Source: Nitrosopumilaceae archaeon
GTDB lineage: Archaea; Thermoproteota; Nitrososphaeria; Nitrososphaerales; Nitrosopumilaceae
Length of the DNA: 34,078 bases
Assembly (NCBI GenBank): GCA_024644385.1
Contig: JAHELB010000014.1
Coordinates: forward strand, 1-34,078
Reading direction: 5' to 3'
In this document: positions 14,292 through 22,136 of the stretch, piece after piece
How the letters are laid out: each line of letters opens with the position of its first letter
How positions within the stretch are numbered: the stretch's first letter is position 1
Notes under the pieces: generated by a model
The model's database searches: none
Told to the model about the DNA's origin: nothing
The model's input: the letters and a program-made list of their open reading frames with translations, nothing else
Position numbers and translations under genes: made by a program

Positions 14292-14747
14292 TTGAAGTGT
14301 TTATCTGTTTCACAGCCTTTTGCAGATCTGATTATTTCTGGAGAAAAAAGTATTGAATTAAGAAGTTGGAATACAAGTTTTCGAGGAGAATTTCTGATCC
14401 ATGCTCCAAAAAAAATTCGTACCAAGGATTATGAGAGATTAAAAATAAATAAAAAATTGGTTACTGGTGCTATTTTAGGGAAAGCAACTCTTTATGATGT
14501 AAAAAAATATAATTCAATTAAAGAAATTAGAATGGATCAGAAATTCCATTTTGCGTCAAAGGATTCATTTAATAAAAAATTTGGGTTTATTTTAAAAAAG
14601 ATTAAACCATTTAAAATTCCAATCCCATGGAAAGGTCAATTGGGTTTTTTTGAAGTTAAGCTACCAAAAACAATTATGAAAAATTCAAAAATTGTTAGTG
14701 ATATTATTGATGAAGAATATAGATATCAATGGATTGGACATCATTGA
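14292..14747 (+). CDS. ASCH-domain protein
   Basis: The 151-residue protein has an N-terminal ASCH (PUA-like) domain: MKCLSVSQPFADLIISGEKS, then IELRSWNT and GEFLIHAPKK, the usual strand-helix-strand of the fold with the G-x-K-x-x-E/W-R pattern. ASCH proteins are thought to bind RNA, and some act as nucleases or deaminases on modified nucleosides. A basic C-terminal stretch supports nucleic-acid binding. The start is TTG at 14292, 18 bp after the VWA gene, so it may be the third gene of that operon. Confidence 0.75.
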   Translation: MKCLSVSQPFADLIISGEKSIELRSWNTSFRGEFLIHAPKKIRTKDYERLKINKKLVTGAILGKATLYDVKKYNSIKEIRMDQKFHFASKDSFNKKFGFILKKIKPFKIPIPWKGQLGFFEVKLPKTIMKNSKIVSDIIDEEYRYQWIGHH

Positions 14748-14782
14748 AATTTTGAAAACTTTAAAAAAAAATCTTACTAGTA

Positions 14783-14790
14783 TATATAAA
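14783..14790 (+). promoter_or_regulatory. TATA box of the TBP gene
   Basis: TATATAAA within the run TATATATAAA is centred 27 bp before the ATG at 14814 and only 15 bp before the ATG at 14802. The spacing favours the second ATG as the true start. It is the strongest TATA box in the window. Confidence 0.65.
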
Positions 14791-14813
14791 GCCCATTTTA
14801 AATGTCCCTCGAC

Positions 14814-15377
14814 ATGCCCGAGACCAAGCCAATTGTTAGTGTTGAAAATGTGGTTGCATCAGCATCAGTAGACCAAAAAATTGATCTTATTGAAATAACT
14901 GAGAAATTTCCGGATTCTGAGTATCATCCTGAACAATTTCCAGGTCTTGTTTTTAGATTAAAATCGCCTAGAACCGCCACATTAATTTTTAGAACCGGTA
15001 AAATGGTATGCACTGGAGCGAAATCTGAAGAACTTGCTATCAAGGCAGTAAATACGGTAGTCCAAAAATTAAGAAAGGAGAAAATCAAAATAAAAAAAGA
15101 CGCCCTAATAACAGTACAAAATATTGTTGCCGCTATAAACTTGGGAGGAAAAATTCATTTAGAAAAAGCAGCAAAAACTCTACCACGTAGTATGTATGAA
15201 CCTGAGCAATTTCCGGGTTTAATACATAGAATGCTAGACCCCAAAACTGTGGTTTTGTTATTTGCATCGGGTAAACTAGTTTGTACAGGCGCCAAAAAAG
15301 AATCTGATGTTTATCGGTCTGTTCATAATTTACATTCGCTTTTAGAAGAGAAAAATCTAATGATATACAGTCAATAA
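14814..15377 (+). CDS. tbp: TATA-box-binding protein
   Basis: TBP recruits TFB and RNA polymerase to archaeal promoters. The protein is two copies of the saddle half-domain. In each, a helix-forming segment precedes PEQFPGL (FPDSEYHPEQFPGLVFR and LPRSMYEPEQFPGLIHR) and ends in GKxVCTGAK (GKMVCTGAK, GKLVCTGAK). I chose the ATG at 14814 (MPETKP, 187 residues) because the TATA box spacing predicts transcription starting there; an in-frame ATG at 14802 would add MSLD. The acidic C-terminal tail of some TBPs is missing; this one ends in MIYSQ. Confidence 0.95.
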   Translation: MPETKPIVSVENVVASASVDQKIDLIEITEKFPDSEYHPEQFPGLVFRLKSPRTATLIFRTGKMVCTGAKSEELAIKAVNTVVQKLRKEKIKIKKDALITVQNIVAAINLGGKIHLEKAAKTLPRSMYEPEQFPGLIHRMLDPKTVVLLFASGKLVCTGAKKESDVYRSVHNLHSLLEEKNLMIYSQ

Positions 15378-15419
15378 AATGGTAATTCATGAATAAAACA
15401 TTAGAATAAAATAAAAAAT

Positions 15420-15641
15420 ATGGATGAAAATTTATTTAAAAAAGAAAAAGAAGGGCTCACTCCAGAAAGAGGATTTAATTTGGTTGGGATAGATTATTTT
15501 GGAGATCCGGATGGACAATTATATTTAATTGAACATTTTGAAATGTATCAAGATGCACTTAATGCAAAAAAAAATCGAAAAAATCCTGAAGAATTTTATG
15601 TTTTGTACAAAGGATCAGGTGGGGAAAATTTATCTCGTTAA
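15420..15641 (+). CDS. Small conserved hypothetical protein
   Basis: A 73-residue soluble protein, charged throughout, without signal peptide or cysteines. The centre reads NLVGIDYFGDPDGQLYLIEH, followed by the helix EMYQDALNAKKNRKN and EEFYVLY. The clear alternation and codon use suggest a real gene, but I recognise no family. It follows tbp by 42 bp on the same strand. Confidence 0.6.
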   Translation: MDENLFKKEKEGLTPERGFNLVGIDYFGDPDGQLYLIEHFEMYQDALNAKKNRKNPEEFYVLYKGSGGENLSR

Positions 15642-15713
15642 ATTTCAAAAAATATTTTAACTTTATTTTATTTAACAAACCATTTTATCATTAGGTAATT
15701 CAATTATGTTTTC

Positions 15714-16289
15714 ATGACCAATGAAACTAGTGATTTGATAGAAAATTTGTACAAGAAGGAATCTTCCATTTCTGAAAATACCCAAATTGGTCAAATAGCA
15801 AGAAAGAGTCCTAAGGCAAAATACCAGATTTATGATGAAGAGGAGTTTACTCGAGGAAGGGAGGTTTTAGGTAATTTGATAGTTCATGGAATGATTACAA
15901 CAGGGGGAACTGATATTGATTGGTTAATCGAACATAATGGTGGTTTTATACTCCTTGAATTCAAAGGATTGCACAATGATAAAATCAATATCCCTATGGG
16001 GCAAATGATAGCCTATGAAAAATTACATGAAAAATTAAACGAGTCTTCCAAATGTTTTCTATATTTTATTGGTTGTGATGATATTGATTTTTCAAACCCA
16101 GATGCAAATGTATGGATTTTTGAAATGAAGCAATGGAAAAAAGGTGTAATACCAAAAAACACCTGTGATATTTATGGAGATTCTAGAATAAAACAAAATA
16201 AATTCATTGTTTATCGTGAATATATGGAAGAAATTAGTGTTGAGAAATTAAGAAAAATTATTGATTCACATTGGAAAGAATTCGAGTGA
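15714..16289 (+). CDS. PD-(D/E)XK nuclease-like protein (unclassified)
   Basis: The 191-residue protein carries a pattern like the PD-(D/E)XK nuclease core. D67 and D69 in GGTDIDWLIE lead a strand, E82-x-K84 (LLEFKG) comes about 14 residues later, and Q97 in IPMGQMIAYEKL starts the helix where this fold often has a conserved glutamine. The rest is alternating strands (CFLYFIG, NVWIFEM) and ends in a charged helix. I do not recognise a named family; Hjc resolvases and restriction-like enzymes share the core. It is convergent with the next gene, and the two stop codons abut at 16289/16290. Confidence 0.6.
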   Translation: MTNETSDLIENLYKKESSISENTQIGQIARKSPKAKYQIYDEEEFTRGREVLGNLIVHGMITTGGTDIDWLIEHNGGFILLEFKGLHNDKINIPMGQMIAYEKLHEKLNESSKCFLYFIGCDDIDFSNPDANVWIFEMKQWKKGVIPKNTCDIYGDSRIKQNKFIVYREYMEEISVEKLRKIIDSHWKEFE

Positions 16290-16988
16290 TTATCCGCTAA
16301 AAGAAAAGGTGTTGGAAGTTTTTTCTGAATCACTTTCTGCCATTATGGTAAAGGTTCCAAATTGTTCCCAACCTGACCCACCTGCAAAGGTTAGTGTAGA
16401 GAATTGACCATTAGTTTTTACATTTGCTTGTTCAGACCATACTAATTCATTTTTAGAATTATTAATAGAAATGGTAACCGAATTTCCAAAAGAGAGGTTA
16501 GATTCTCCACTAATTGAGATTATATCTCCTTTTTGGTATGATTTTAAATCTGTTTTTATTGCAAAAGATTTGGAAGTATTTGGTGTTGGGACAGATTCCT
16601 TTTGGCCAGTAAAAGTATCCGAGATTCCTCCTAGAGATACTGCCCCGATAATTATAATTAATAATGCAGCAACCCCAAATCCTAAGATTATTCTATTATT
16701 ATTTGAACTGGGTTTTTTAATACCAGATGTAGGAGGCCAGGTTTGTATGGTTTGTGAATTTCCAATGGATGACGCTGGTGGAATCACAACATCTGGGATA
16801 ATTGGCTTGGGTTGCTCTGGTGGTTTTCGTCCCAAGTGTTTTTCTGCCAATTTTTTGACATAATTCCTTTCAAAGTTACTTATTACCTCGTTATTTTGAG
16901 CAGCCCTTTGAATCTGTTCTAAAATTCGTTTGTCTCCTAGTTCTTTATCCAAAAGGGTTTGGACATCATCCAAAATAGGATCAGACAT
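16290..16988 (-). CDS. Single-pass membrane protein with extracellular Ig-like domain
   Basis: The 232-residue protein has three parts. First comes a cytoplasmic helical region (about 1-55) with a short SHOCT-like helix pair (DKRILEQIQRAAQNNEVISN) and a proline-rich linker. A strong membrane helix follows near 99-121. The extracellular domain of about 100 residues has YQKGDIISISG, SVTISINN and GTFTIMAES, which looks like an immunoglobulin/macroglobulin-type beta-sandwich. Such domains are common in surface proteins of ammonia-oxidising archaea. No enzymatic motif is visible. Confidence 0.7.
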   Translation of the reverse strand: MSDPILDDVQTLLDKELGDKRILEQIQRAAQNNEVISNFERNYVKKLAEKHLGRKPPEQPKPIIPDVVIPPASSIGNSQTIQTWPPTSGIKKPSSNNNRIILGFGVAALLIIIIGAVSLGGISDTFTGQKESVPTPNTSKSFAIKTDLKSYQKGDIISISGESNLSFGNSVTISINNSKNELVWSEQANVKTNGQFSTLTFAGGSGWEQFGTFTIMAESDSEKTSNTFSFSG

Positions 16989-17147
16989 AGCTGTATTATT
17001 CTATGAACAGATTGTTTATGAAGTTACCGTGTTTAAGATTAGTAATTAAATAAACAAAAAATAATCCTTTTTATTTCCAGTATGAACCAAAAATGGAGTA
17101 ATTTTTTCTAAATTAAGTACTTGAAATTAAATTTCTGGAAAAATAAT

Positions 17148-17324
17148 TTATTGTGAATAAAATTTTTTTGCTTGGATAATTACTGTTTTGATATAATCTT
17201 TTGCCGTAGAATCTGCCACTCCCAATTGCTTTACTCGAAGATACAAATCTTGTTCTTTTGGATTATTCAAGTAGTATTTTAAAAGATAATTTAGTCGATG
17301 GGATCTTTTTTCATCACTTTTCAT
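17148..17324 (-). CDS. Small 58-residue HTH-like protein
   Basis: An intact minus-strand frame from ATG 17324 to TAA 17148 encodes MKSDEKRSHRLNYLLKYYLN and onward to KKFYSQ. The middle, YLRVKQLGVADSTAKDYIKT, has the helix-turn-helix look of a DNA-binding domain, with the glycine at the turn and STAKDYI as recognition helix. The protein is basic. It fills most of what would otherwise be a 455-bp gap between two genes. I recall similar short proteins in other Nitrososphaerota. It is divergent from the PII gene, with 125 bp between the start codons. Confidence 0.65.
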   Translation of the reverse strand: MKSDEKRSHRLNYLLKYYLNNPKEQDLYLRVKQLGVADSTAKDYIKTVIIQAKKFYSQ

Positions 17325-17420
17325 AGATTAAATTTTAATTTCCTACTAAAAAGATCAGAGTATAATGACATTACCTTGGGATTATTGTATCATAAAATTT
17401 CCATTAAAACATATGATCTT

Positions 17421-17428
17421 TTTTAAAT
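17421..17428 (+). promoter_or_regulatory. TATA-like box of the PII gene
   Basis: TTTTAAAT is centred 25-26 bp before the ATG at 17450 and 19-20 bp before the ATG at 17444, which favours the later start. Confidence 0.5.
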
Positions 17429-17449
17429 AATAGGGATTTAGGAATGCAA

Positions 17450-17791
17450 ATGAAACGAATCGAGGCAACCATTCAAATCGATAAGATTGGAGCAGTTTCC
17501 GATGCACTTAAAGAGAAAGTTGGAGGTTACACCATTTTAGAAGGTAATGGACGAGGTTCCGGAAAAAGACAAACTATGAGAGCTGGGAGAGGCACAGGCA
17601 CTTTTGAGGCCGAATACAACAAAGTTGCCACAATTAGTACTATAGTTGAAGATTCTCAAGCGGAATCAGTAGTCTCTGCAATTGCCGAGGCTGCTTTTAC
17701 TGGGAATGGAGGAGATGGAATTATCGCAATTGAAAATGTTGAAGATGTTCTAAACATTGCTTCAAAAAAGAGAGGTAGTGAAGCCCTCTAA
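17450..17791 (+). CDS. Divergent PII-family signalling protein
   Basis: PII trimers sense ATP/ADP and 2-oxoglutarate and control nitrogen uptake. The 113-residue protein has the family frame: MKRIEATIQ at the N-terminus, a T-loop between about 32 and 56, KVATISTIVED as the following strand, and a B-loop TGNGGDG at 84-90 leading to IENVEDVLNI. The T-loop is unlike the canonical GFGRQKG...YRGAEY: it reads GNGRGSGKRQTMRAGRGTG, lacks the modified tyrosine, and has glycine where Q39 would bind Mg-2-oxoglutarate. The B-loop lysine is replaced by isoleucine. The start at 17450 gives the family-like N-terminus and fits the TATA spacing; 17444 would add two residues. No amt gene is adjacent. Confidence 0.85.
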   Translation: MKRIEATIQIDKIGAVSDALKEKVGGYTILEGNGRGSGKRQTMRAGRGTGTFEAEYNKVATISTIVEDSQAESVVSAIAEAAFTGNGGDGIIAIENVEDVLNIASKKRGSEAL

Positions 17792-17932
17792 TTATTTTAT
17801 TTTATTTAAAATAAAAAATTTTCATTTTGCTTTTGCAAGTTTGAAGGATTAAAAAACTCACTATGTTAATTCCTAAATTAAAGTAAATTCAGGAGTGAGA
17901 TACGATTACCCAAAAATTAGGTATATCTTTTA

Positions 17933-18358
17933 TTGATAAAGACTGTAAGTTTGTCTGGGAGATTTAAGGTGAATAACAAAGTTTCTGAGAGTTTGCTCAA
18001 AATATTGACTGAAATTATCTCTGACAAAGATATCAGATTTGCTGGATTTATTGATTTGCAAGGAGATTTAGTGGAAAGTCAATATAGAAAGGATCTTGTA
18101 CCGTTTGAAAACGATGAGGACCAACTAAAGATTTTTAGAGAATTGGCATTGAGGATTTCAACTAGAAAGAAATTTGATTATTCAATGGGACCAGTAAAAT
18201 ATTCTGCCTCAAGACGAGAAAAATTGGTAATGATGAGTTTTCCATTAAAAAACATGATACTTTTGGTTATTGCTGAACCAAATGTCAATATCGATAGGCT
18301 GGCTTACAAAATTATTCAAAGTCTTGGAAAAAGCTGGAGTGAATTTTATGGTGAATGA
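17933..18358 (+). CDS. Small alpha/beta protein of unknown function (DUF6659-like)
   Basis: A 141-residue soluble protein with a roadblock/profilin-like rhythm: helix SESLLKILTEIISD, strand GFIDLQGDLVES, helix QLKIFRELALRIS, strands LVMMSFPLKNMILLVIAEP and a C-terminal helix. I believe it belongs to a family of about 130 residues that is abundant in ammonia-oxidising archaea (DUF6659), but that is recall, not a search. The start given is TTG at 17933. A TATA-like GGTATATC near 17920 would place transcription close to 17945, so the GTG at 17969 is a possible alternative. Confidence 0.55.
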   Translation: MIKTVSLSGRFKVNNKVSESLLKILTEIISDKDIRFAGFIDLQGDLVESQYRKDLVPFENDEDQLKIFRELALRISTRKKFDYSMGPVKYSASRREKLVMMSFPLKNMILLVIAEPNVNIDRLAYKIIQSLGKSWSEFYGE

Positions 18359-18448
18359 TTTCCAATCAGTATCTAAAAAAAATTACGGTAATTCATAAAC
18401 TAAAAATATTAAATAATTCCGAAATGACTTAGATGTAGAAAAATTTTT

Positions 18449-18688
18449 CTATTCTTGACCCTCAATTCCCATTAGAGTTAATGTGGATCTTATTTTTGGA
18501 ATTTTTCTTACCTTCCAAGTGATAATTTCTCGGAGTTTTTCAACTTGGTCTGATTGTACTTTTGCAAGAATATCATAGGCCCCAAACGTCCCATGGACCT
18601 CTTTGATCCCTTCTATGGATTTCAATTCTAAAATTACGCTTTCTTCAGAACCTAGTTCACAGTTGATAAGAACAAATGCGATTGCCAT
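18449..18688 (-). CDS. Stand-alone Lrp/AsnC ligand-binding (RAM) domain protein
   Basis: This 79-residue protein is only the effector-binding half of an Lrp/AsnC regulator. The strand AIAFVLINCELG, helix SEESVILELKS, IEGIKEVHGTFGAYDILAKV with the glycine-rich GTFGAYD motif, and a final helix and strand form the RAM fold. There is no helix-turn-helix domain. Such single-domain proteins oligomerise and bind amino acids, and may modulate full-length Lrp proteins; they are multiplied in archaea. It is flanked by AT-rich spacers of 90 and 160 bp and appears monocistronic. Confidence 0.85.
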   Translation of the reverse strand: MAIAFVLINCELGSEESVILELKSIEGIKEVHGTFGAYDILAKVQSDQVEKLREIITWKVRKIPKIRSTLTLMGIEGQE

Positions 18689-18848
18689 TTTTATTTTCCC
18701 ACCTCTAACTTCACAGATAAAATTCAGATTGGAAATATATAAGTAATAATCTATTTTTATTAAATTTTCTTTTGAAATTTTTTAAATTTTTTTAAAATAT
18801 GTACAGGTTAAAAAAATTAAAAAGGTAATTTCTGTTCATTTCATATTT

Positions 18849-19814
18849 TTATTTAATTACTAGTAGAGCATCTTTCATTATTTTTTCTAATTCACTAATA
18901 TTTTTAGATAGAGATATTTTTGCACGCAACTTAGAGCCCCCTTTGATTCCTTTTGTAAATCTCATGGCTTGACCTTTGATGTTTGCAAATTTTATTTTAT
19001 AATTCTTGGTAAGAAAAAGATATTCAAAAAAAGAATCAAGCCTATTTTTAAAAGAATAATGATTATAGCTACCAGTTTTAAGATAATCATTTATTTGTTC
19101 AAATAAAAACGGATTTCCCATTGCGCCTCGCCCAATCATTACATAATCACAATTAGTTTCATCCATCATTTTTTTGGCATCCTCAGGGGTTGTAATATCT
19201 CCATTTCCAACAATTGGAATGTTTGAAATTTCTTTTAGTTCTTTTATCATATTCCAATCGGCCTCACCAGAATATCCCTGGTTGACGGTTCTTGGATGAA
19301 GAGTTATCATTTCAATACCCTCATCTTCTGCAATTTGTGCTATTTCTTTAAACAAATACCTACTAGCATCTGTAACACCTAATCTAATTTTAAGAGTAAC
19401 AGGTTTTTTAACTGAATTTATCAAGGTGGAAAAAATTTGTTGTGTAAGATTTGTTTCTTGTAAGAGAGCTCCTCCTGCCATTTGTTGAGTTATATGAGGT
19501 GCAGGACATCCCATATTATAATCAATAATATCAAAAAATGGCTCTACAATTTTAGCTCCTTTTTCTAGTGCGATAAGATCTGAGCCAAATAATTGAACAG
19601 AGAGGGGTCTTTCATTCTCAGAAAATTGAATAAATTCTTGAATTGTCTTTTGGTTTTCTCTCAGATGCCGTTCTTTTGCAACTATACTGTGAATACTTGT
19701 AAATTCAGTAACAACCAATCCTGCACCAAATTTTTTGCATTGCAATCTAAGGGCAGGGTCGCTTACTCCTGCCATAGGAGCTAAAAAAGCTCGACTAGAG
19801 AATTTTGGAAGCAC
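18849..19814 (-). CDS. dus: tRNA-dihydrouridine synthase
   Basis: This 321-residue FMN-dependent enzyme of the Dus family reduces uridines in the tRNA D-loop. The N-terminal FLAPMAGVSDPALR, VQLFGSD, the catalytic cysteine in YNMGCPAPH, KIRLG, TLHPRTVNQGYSGEADW and IVGNGDITTPEDA are all present in order on a TIM barrel. FMN-phosphate ligands are in MIGRGAMGNPFLF. A shortened C-terminal helical domain follows. Which uridine is modified is not predictable here. The gene stands alone on the minus strand downstream of the repeat-protein cluster. Confidence 0.92.
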   Translation of the reverse strand: MLPKFSSRAFLAPMAGVSDPALRLQCKKFGAGLVVTEFTSIHSIVAKERHLRENQKTIQEFIQFSENERPLSVQLFGSDLIALEKGAKIVEPFFDIIDYNMGCPAPHITQQMAGGALLQETNLTQQIFSTLINSVKKPVTLKIRLGVTDASRYLFKEIAQIAEDEGIEMITLHPRTVNQGYSGEADWNMIKELKEISNIPIVGNGDITTPEDAKKMMDETNCDYVMIGRGAMGNPFLFEQINDYLKTGSYNHYSFKNRLDSFFEYLFLTKNYKIKFANIKGQAMRFTKGIKGGSKLRAKISLSKNISELEKIMKDALLVIK

Positions 19815-19888
19815 TTATGTTATTTTTTCTTCGAATATATTTATCCTGTTAAAATTTAGATGGATATTCTAAACCTATATTAAAAATT

Positions 19889-22057
19889 TTAGGGATCGGG
19901 GCAACCATCTTTATCTAGGTAGCCGTCATAATCTTCTGGTTCCAAAGGACACATATCTTCATCATTTATGATACCATCCAAATCGTCGTCATGAACAAAT
20001 CTTTGTTGTTCTGGTGCAATGTCTGGACAACCATCAGAATCCTTGTATTTGTTCCATGTTTCTGGGCTTATTGGACATGAATCTACCGCATCAGGTAAGC
20101 CATCTCCATCCGAATCCAGTCTTGGGGTAGCTGTTGATTTTTCTAATTTTGAGTCAGGGCAGCCATCCCAATCCATATAATCATTAAAGGTTTCTGGAAG
20201 ATTAATACACTGGTCTTTTCGATCTTCGATGCCATCTTCATCTGAATCTGGGAATTGATATGTTTTCAGATCTTCGGTGACACTATCTGGACACCCATCT
20301 TCATCTTGGTAAAAGTTGTAAACTTCGGGTGCTATTGGACATAAATCCATTGAATCAATTATCCCATCCATATCCCTATCTAGTGTTGAGGAGGTTTTGT
20401 CTGGACATCCATCAGAATCTTGGAAATTATTGTACACCTCAGCTTGAGTAGGACACAAATCCAAATTATCAATAATTCCGTCATTATCTGTGTCTACTGC
20501 ATATCTATTATGAGAAATTAGGTCAGGGCAGCCGTCATCGTCTTCAAATTTGTTGTAAGTTTCCCTAACATATGGGCATAAATCATGTGTGTTTGGAACT
20601 CCATCTCCATCTGAATCCCCAGATAGTCCATAGTCAACCACATCTGGACAACCATCAGAGTCCATGAATTTGTTAAAATTTTCCCTATCTAAAGGACAGT
20701 TGTCTATTGAATCGGGAATTGAATCATAGTCGGTGTCAATTAATCCCAGAGATTTAAATCCTTCAACTTCTGGACAACCGTCTCTGTCTAGAACACCATT
20801 AAAGTTCTCTGGCTCGTTAATGCATGCATCAAACCTATCTTGAATTCCATCCCCATCTGCATCTGGAAATTCAAAAATAGAGAGTCCGCTGCTAGAAGAA
20901 TCTGGGCAACCGTCTTCATCTTGGAAATAGTTGTAAACTTCTGGTTGATTTGGACAAGCATCCATTGCATCAATAATTCCATCTCTATCACTATCTAAAG
21001 TTGAGACAGTTTTGTCTGGACAGCCATCAGAATCTTGAAATTTATTGTAAACTTCTGGTTGGTTTGGACACAAATCCAAGTTATCAACAATTCCATCTCC
21101 ATCAGAATCCATTGTTGTTTTTCTATCAGTTACTAAATCAGGGCAACCATCAGAATCTTCAAATTGGTTGTAGGTTTCTTTGCTGTAAGGACAAACATCA
21201 ATTTGATTTGGGATACCATCACCGTCGGTGTCACCTGAAATTAAATAATCCGCAACATCAGGACAACCATCAGAATCCTCAAACTTGTTAAAATTTTCAC
21301 GTTCAAATGGGCAAAAATCAATAGAATCTGGAATTGAATCATAATCTGAGTCAATCAAACCTTCAGATTTGAATCCGGAAGCTTCGGGGCATCCATCTTT
21401 GTCTAAAACACCATTAAAGTTCTCTGGTTCATCAATACATGCATCCCATCTATCCTCAATTCCATCTCCATCAGTATCTGGAAATTGGTATGAGGATTTG
21501 TCTTCAGGTACAGTATCTGGGCAGCCATCATTATCTTCAAATTTATTATAAGTCTCTTTTACCGTTGGGCAGCCATCATTATTATCGGAAATTCCATCTT
21601 GATCAGTATCAAGTAAAGAAACATAATCATCAGGGCAGCCATCTTTATCATCAATTCCATTGAAGGTCTCTGGTTGGTTTGGACATAAATCTAAAAAGTC
21701 AACAAATCCGTCCTTATCAGAATCCTGTGATCTGACACCTCCAGTTGGCGATGTGTCAGGACAACCATCTTCATCTTGGAATTTATTGTAATTTTCTCTT
21801 ACCGTAGGACAATCATCTATATGATCTTCTATACCATCATAATCTGCATCATACCAAGGTACAAAATCTGATGGACACCCATCAATAATTCCAAATTCTG
21901 GGTCATAGTCTTCTTTAAGATGGGGGCATCTATCAACAATGTTTGGAACTCCATCACCATCATTATCGGTGATTTCTGCACCATAAACGCTTTCAGTAAG
22001 CATACCAATAGTGGAAGCAAGTAACAGCAGAGAGCCAAAAAATAGGTATTTTTTCAT
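19889..22057 (-). CDS. Secreted thrombospondin type-3 repeat protein A
   Basis: After a signal peptide (MKKYLFFGSLLLLASTIGML), the 722-residue protein is almost entirely 17 thrombospondin type-3-like units. Each has an aspartate loop (DxDxDGxxD), Cys-Pro 3-4 residues later, and a closing DGCPD about 20 residues on. Calcium binding and disulfides between or within units are expected from the family. Units 5-9 and 10-14 match one another in order, so a five-unit block has been duplicated. It ends DGCPDP with no membrane anchor or sorting motif. The start at 22057 is preferred over an in-frame ATG at 22096 because the signal peptide begins there and TTAATAAATA lies about 28 bp upstream. Confidence 0.88.
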   Translation of the reverse strand: MKKYLFFGSLLLLASTIGMLTESVYGAEITDNDGDGVPNIVDRCPHLKEDYDPEFGIIDGCPSDFVPWYDADYDGIEDHIDDCPTVRENYNKFQDEDGCPDTSPTGGVRSQDSDKDGFVDFLDLCPNQPETFNGIDDKDGCPDDYVSLLDTDQDGISDNNDGCPTVKETYNKFEDNDGCPDTVPEDKSSYQFPDTDGDGIEDRWDACIDEPENFNGVLDKDGCPEASGFKSEGLIDSDYDSIPDSIDFCPFERENFNKFEDSDGCPDVADYLISGDTDGDGIPNQIDVCPYSKETYNQFEDSDGCPDLVTDRKTTMDSDGDGIVDNLDLCPNQPEVYNKFQDSDGCPDKTVSTLDSDRDGIIDAMDACPNQPEVYNYFQDEDGCPDSSSSGLSIFEFPDADGDGIQDRFDACINEPENFNGVLDRDGCPEVEGFKSLGLIDTDYDSIPDSIDNCPLDRENFNKFMDSDGCPDVVDYGLSGDSDGDGVPNTHDLCPYVRETYNKFEDDDGCPDLISHNRYAVDTDNDGIIDNLDLCPTQAEVYNNFQDSDGCPDKTSSTLDRDMDGIIDSMDLCPIAPEVYNFYQDEDGCPDSVTEDLKTYQFPDSDEDGIEDRKDQCINLPETFNDYMDWDGCPDSKLEKSTATPRLDSDGDGLPDAVDSCPISPETWNKYKDSDGCPDIAPEQQRFVHDDDLDGIINDEDMCPLEPEDYDGYLDKDGCPDP
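21276..21492 (-). repeat. Near-identical nucleotide patches shared with gene B
   Basis: Within gene A, 21276-21346 matches 23524-23594 of gene B at all but one of 71 positions, and 21393-21492 matches 23641-23740 at 98 of 100. The 46-bp linker between the patches differs strongly, as do the flanks. Identity extends to third codon positions. Confidence 0.7.
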
Positions 22058-22136
22058 TATTGATGTCTTCGATATTTTGTATTTATTAAGTCTCACGTTA
22101 AAAAGTCATTTCCTTTAAGGTAATCTGGTAAAATCA

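Noticed and set aside
17858-17900. CTCAC...GTGAG inverted repeat after the PII gene
   Set aside because: Only five base pairs with a long AT-rich loop; not enough to call a terminator or operator.
22058-22096. Upstream ATG of TSP3 gene A adding 13 residues
   Set aside because: The extra residues precede a normal signal peptide start, and the TATA-like element overlaps this stretch.
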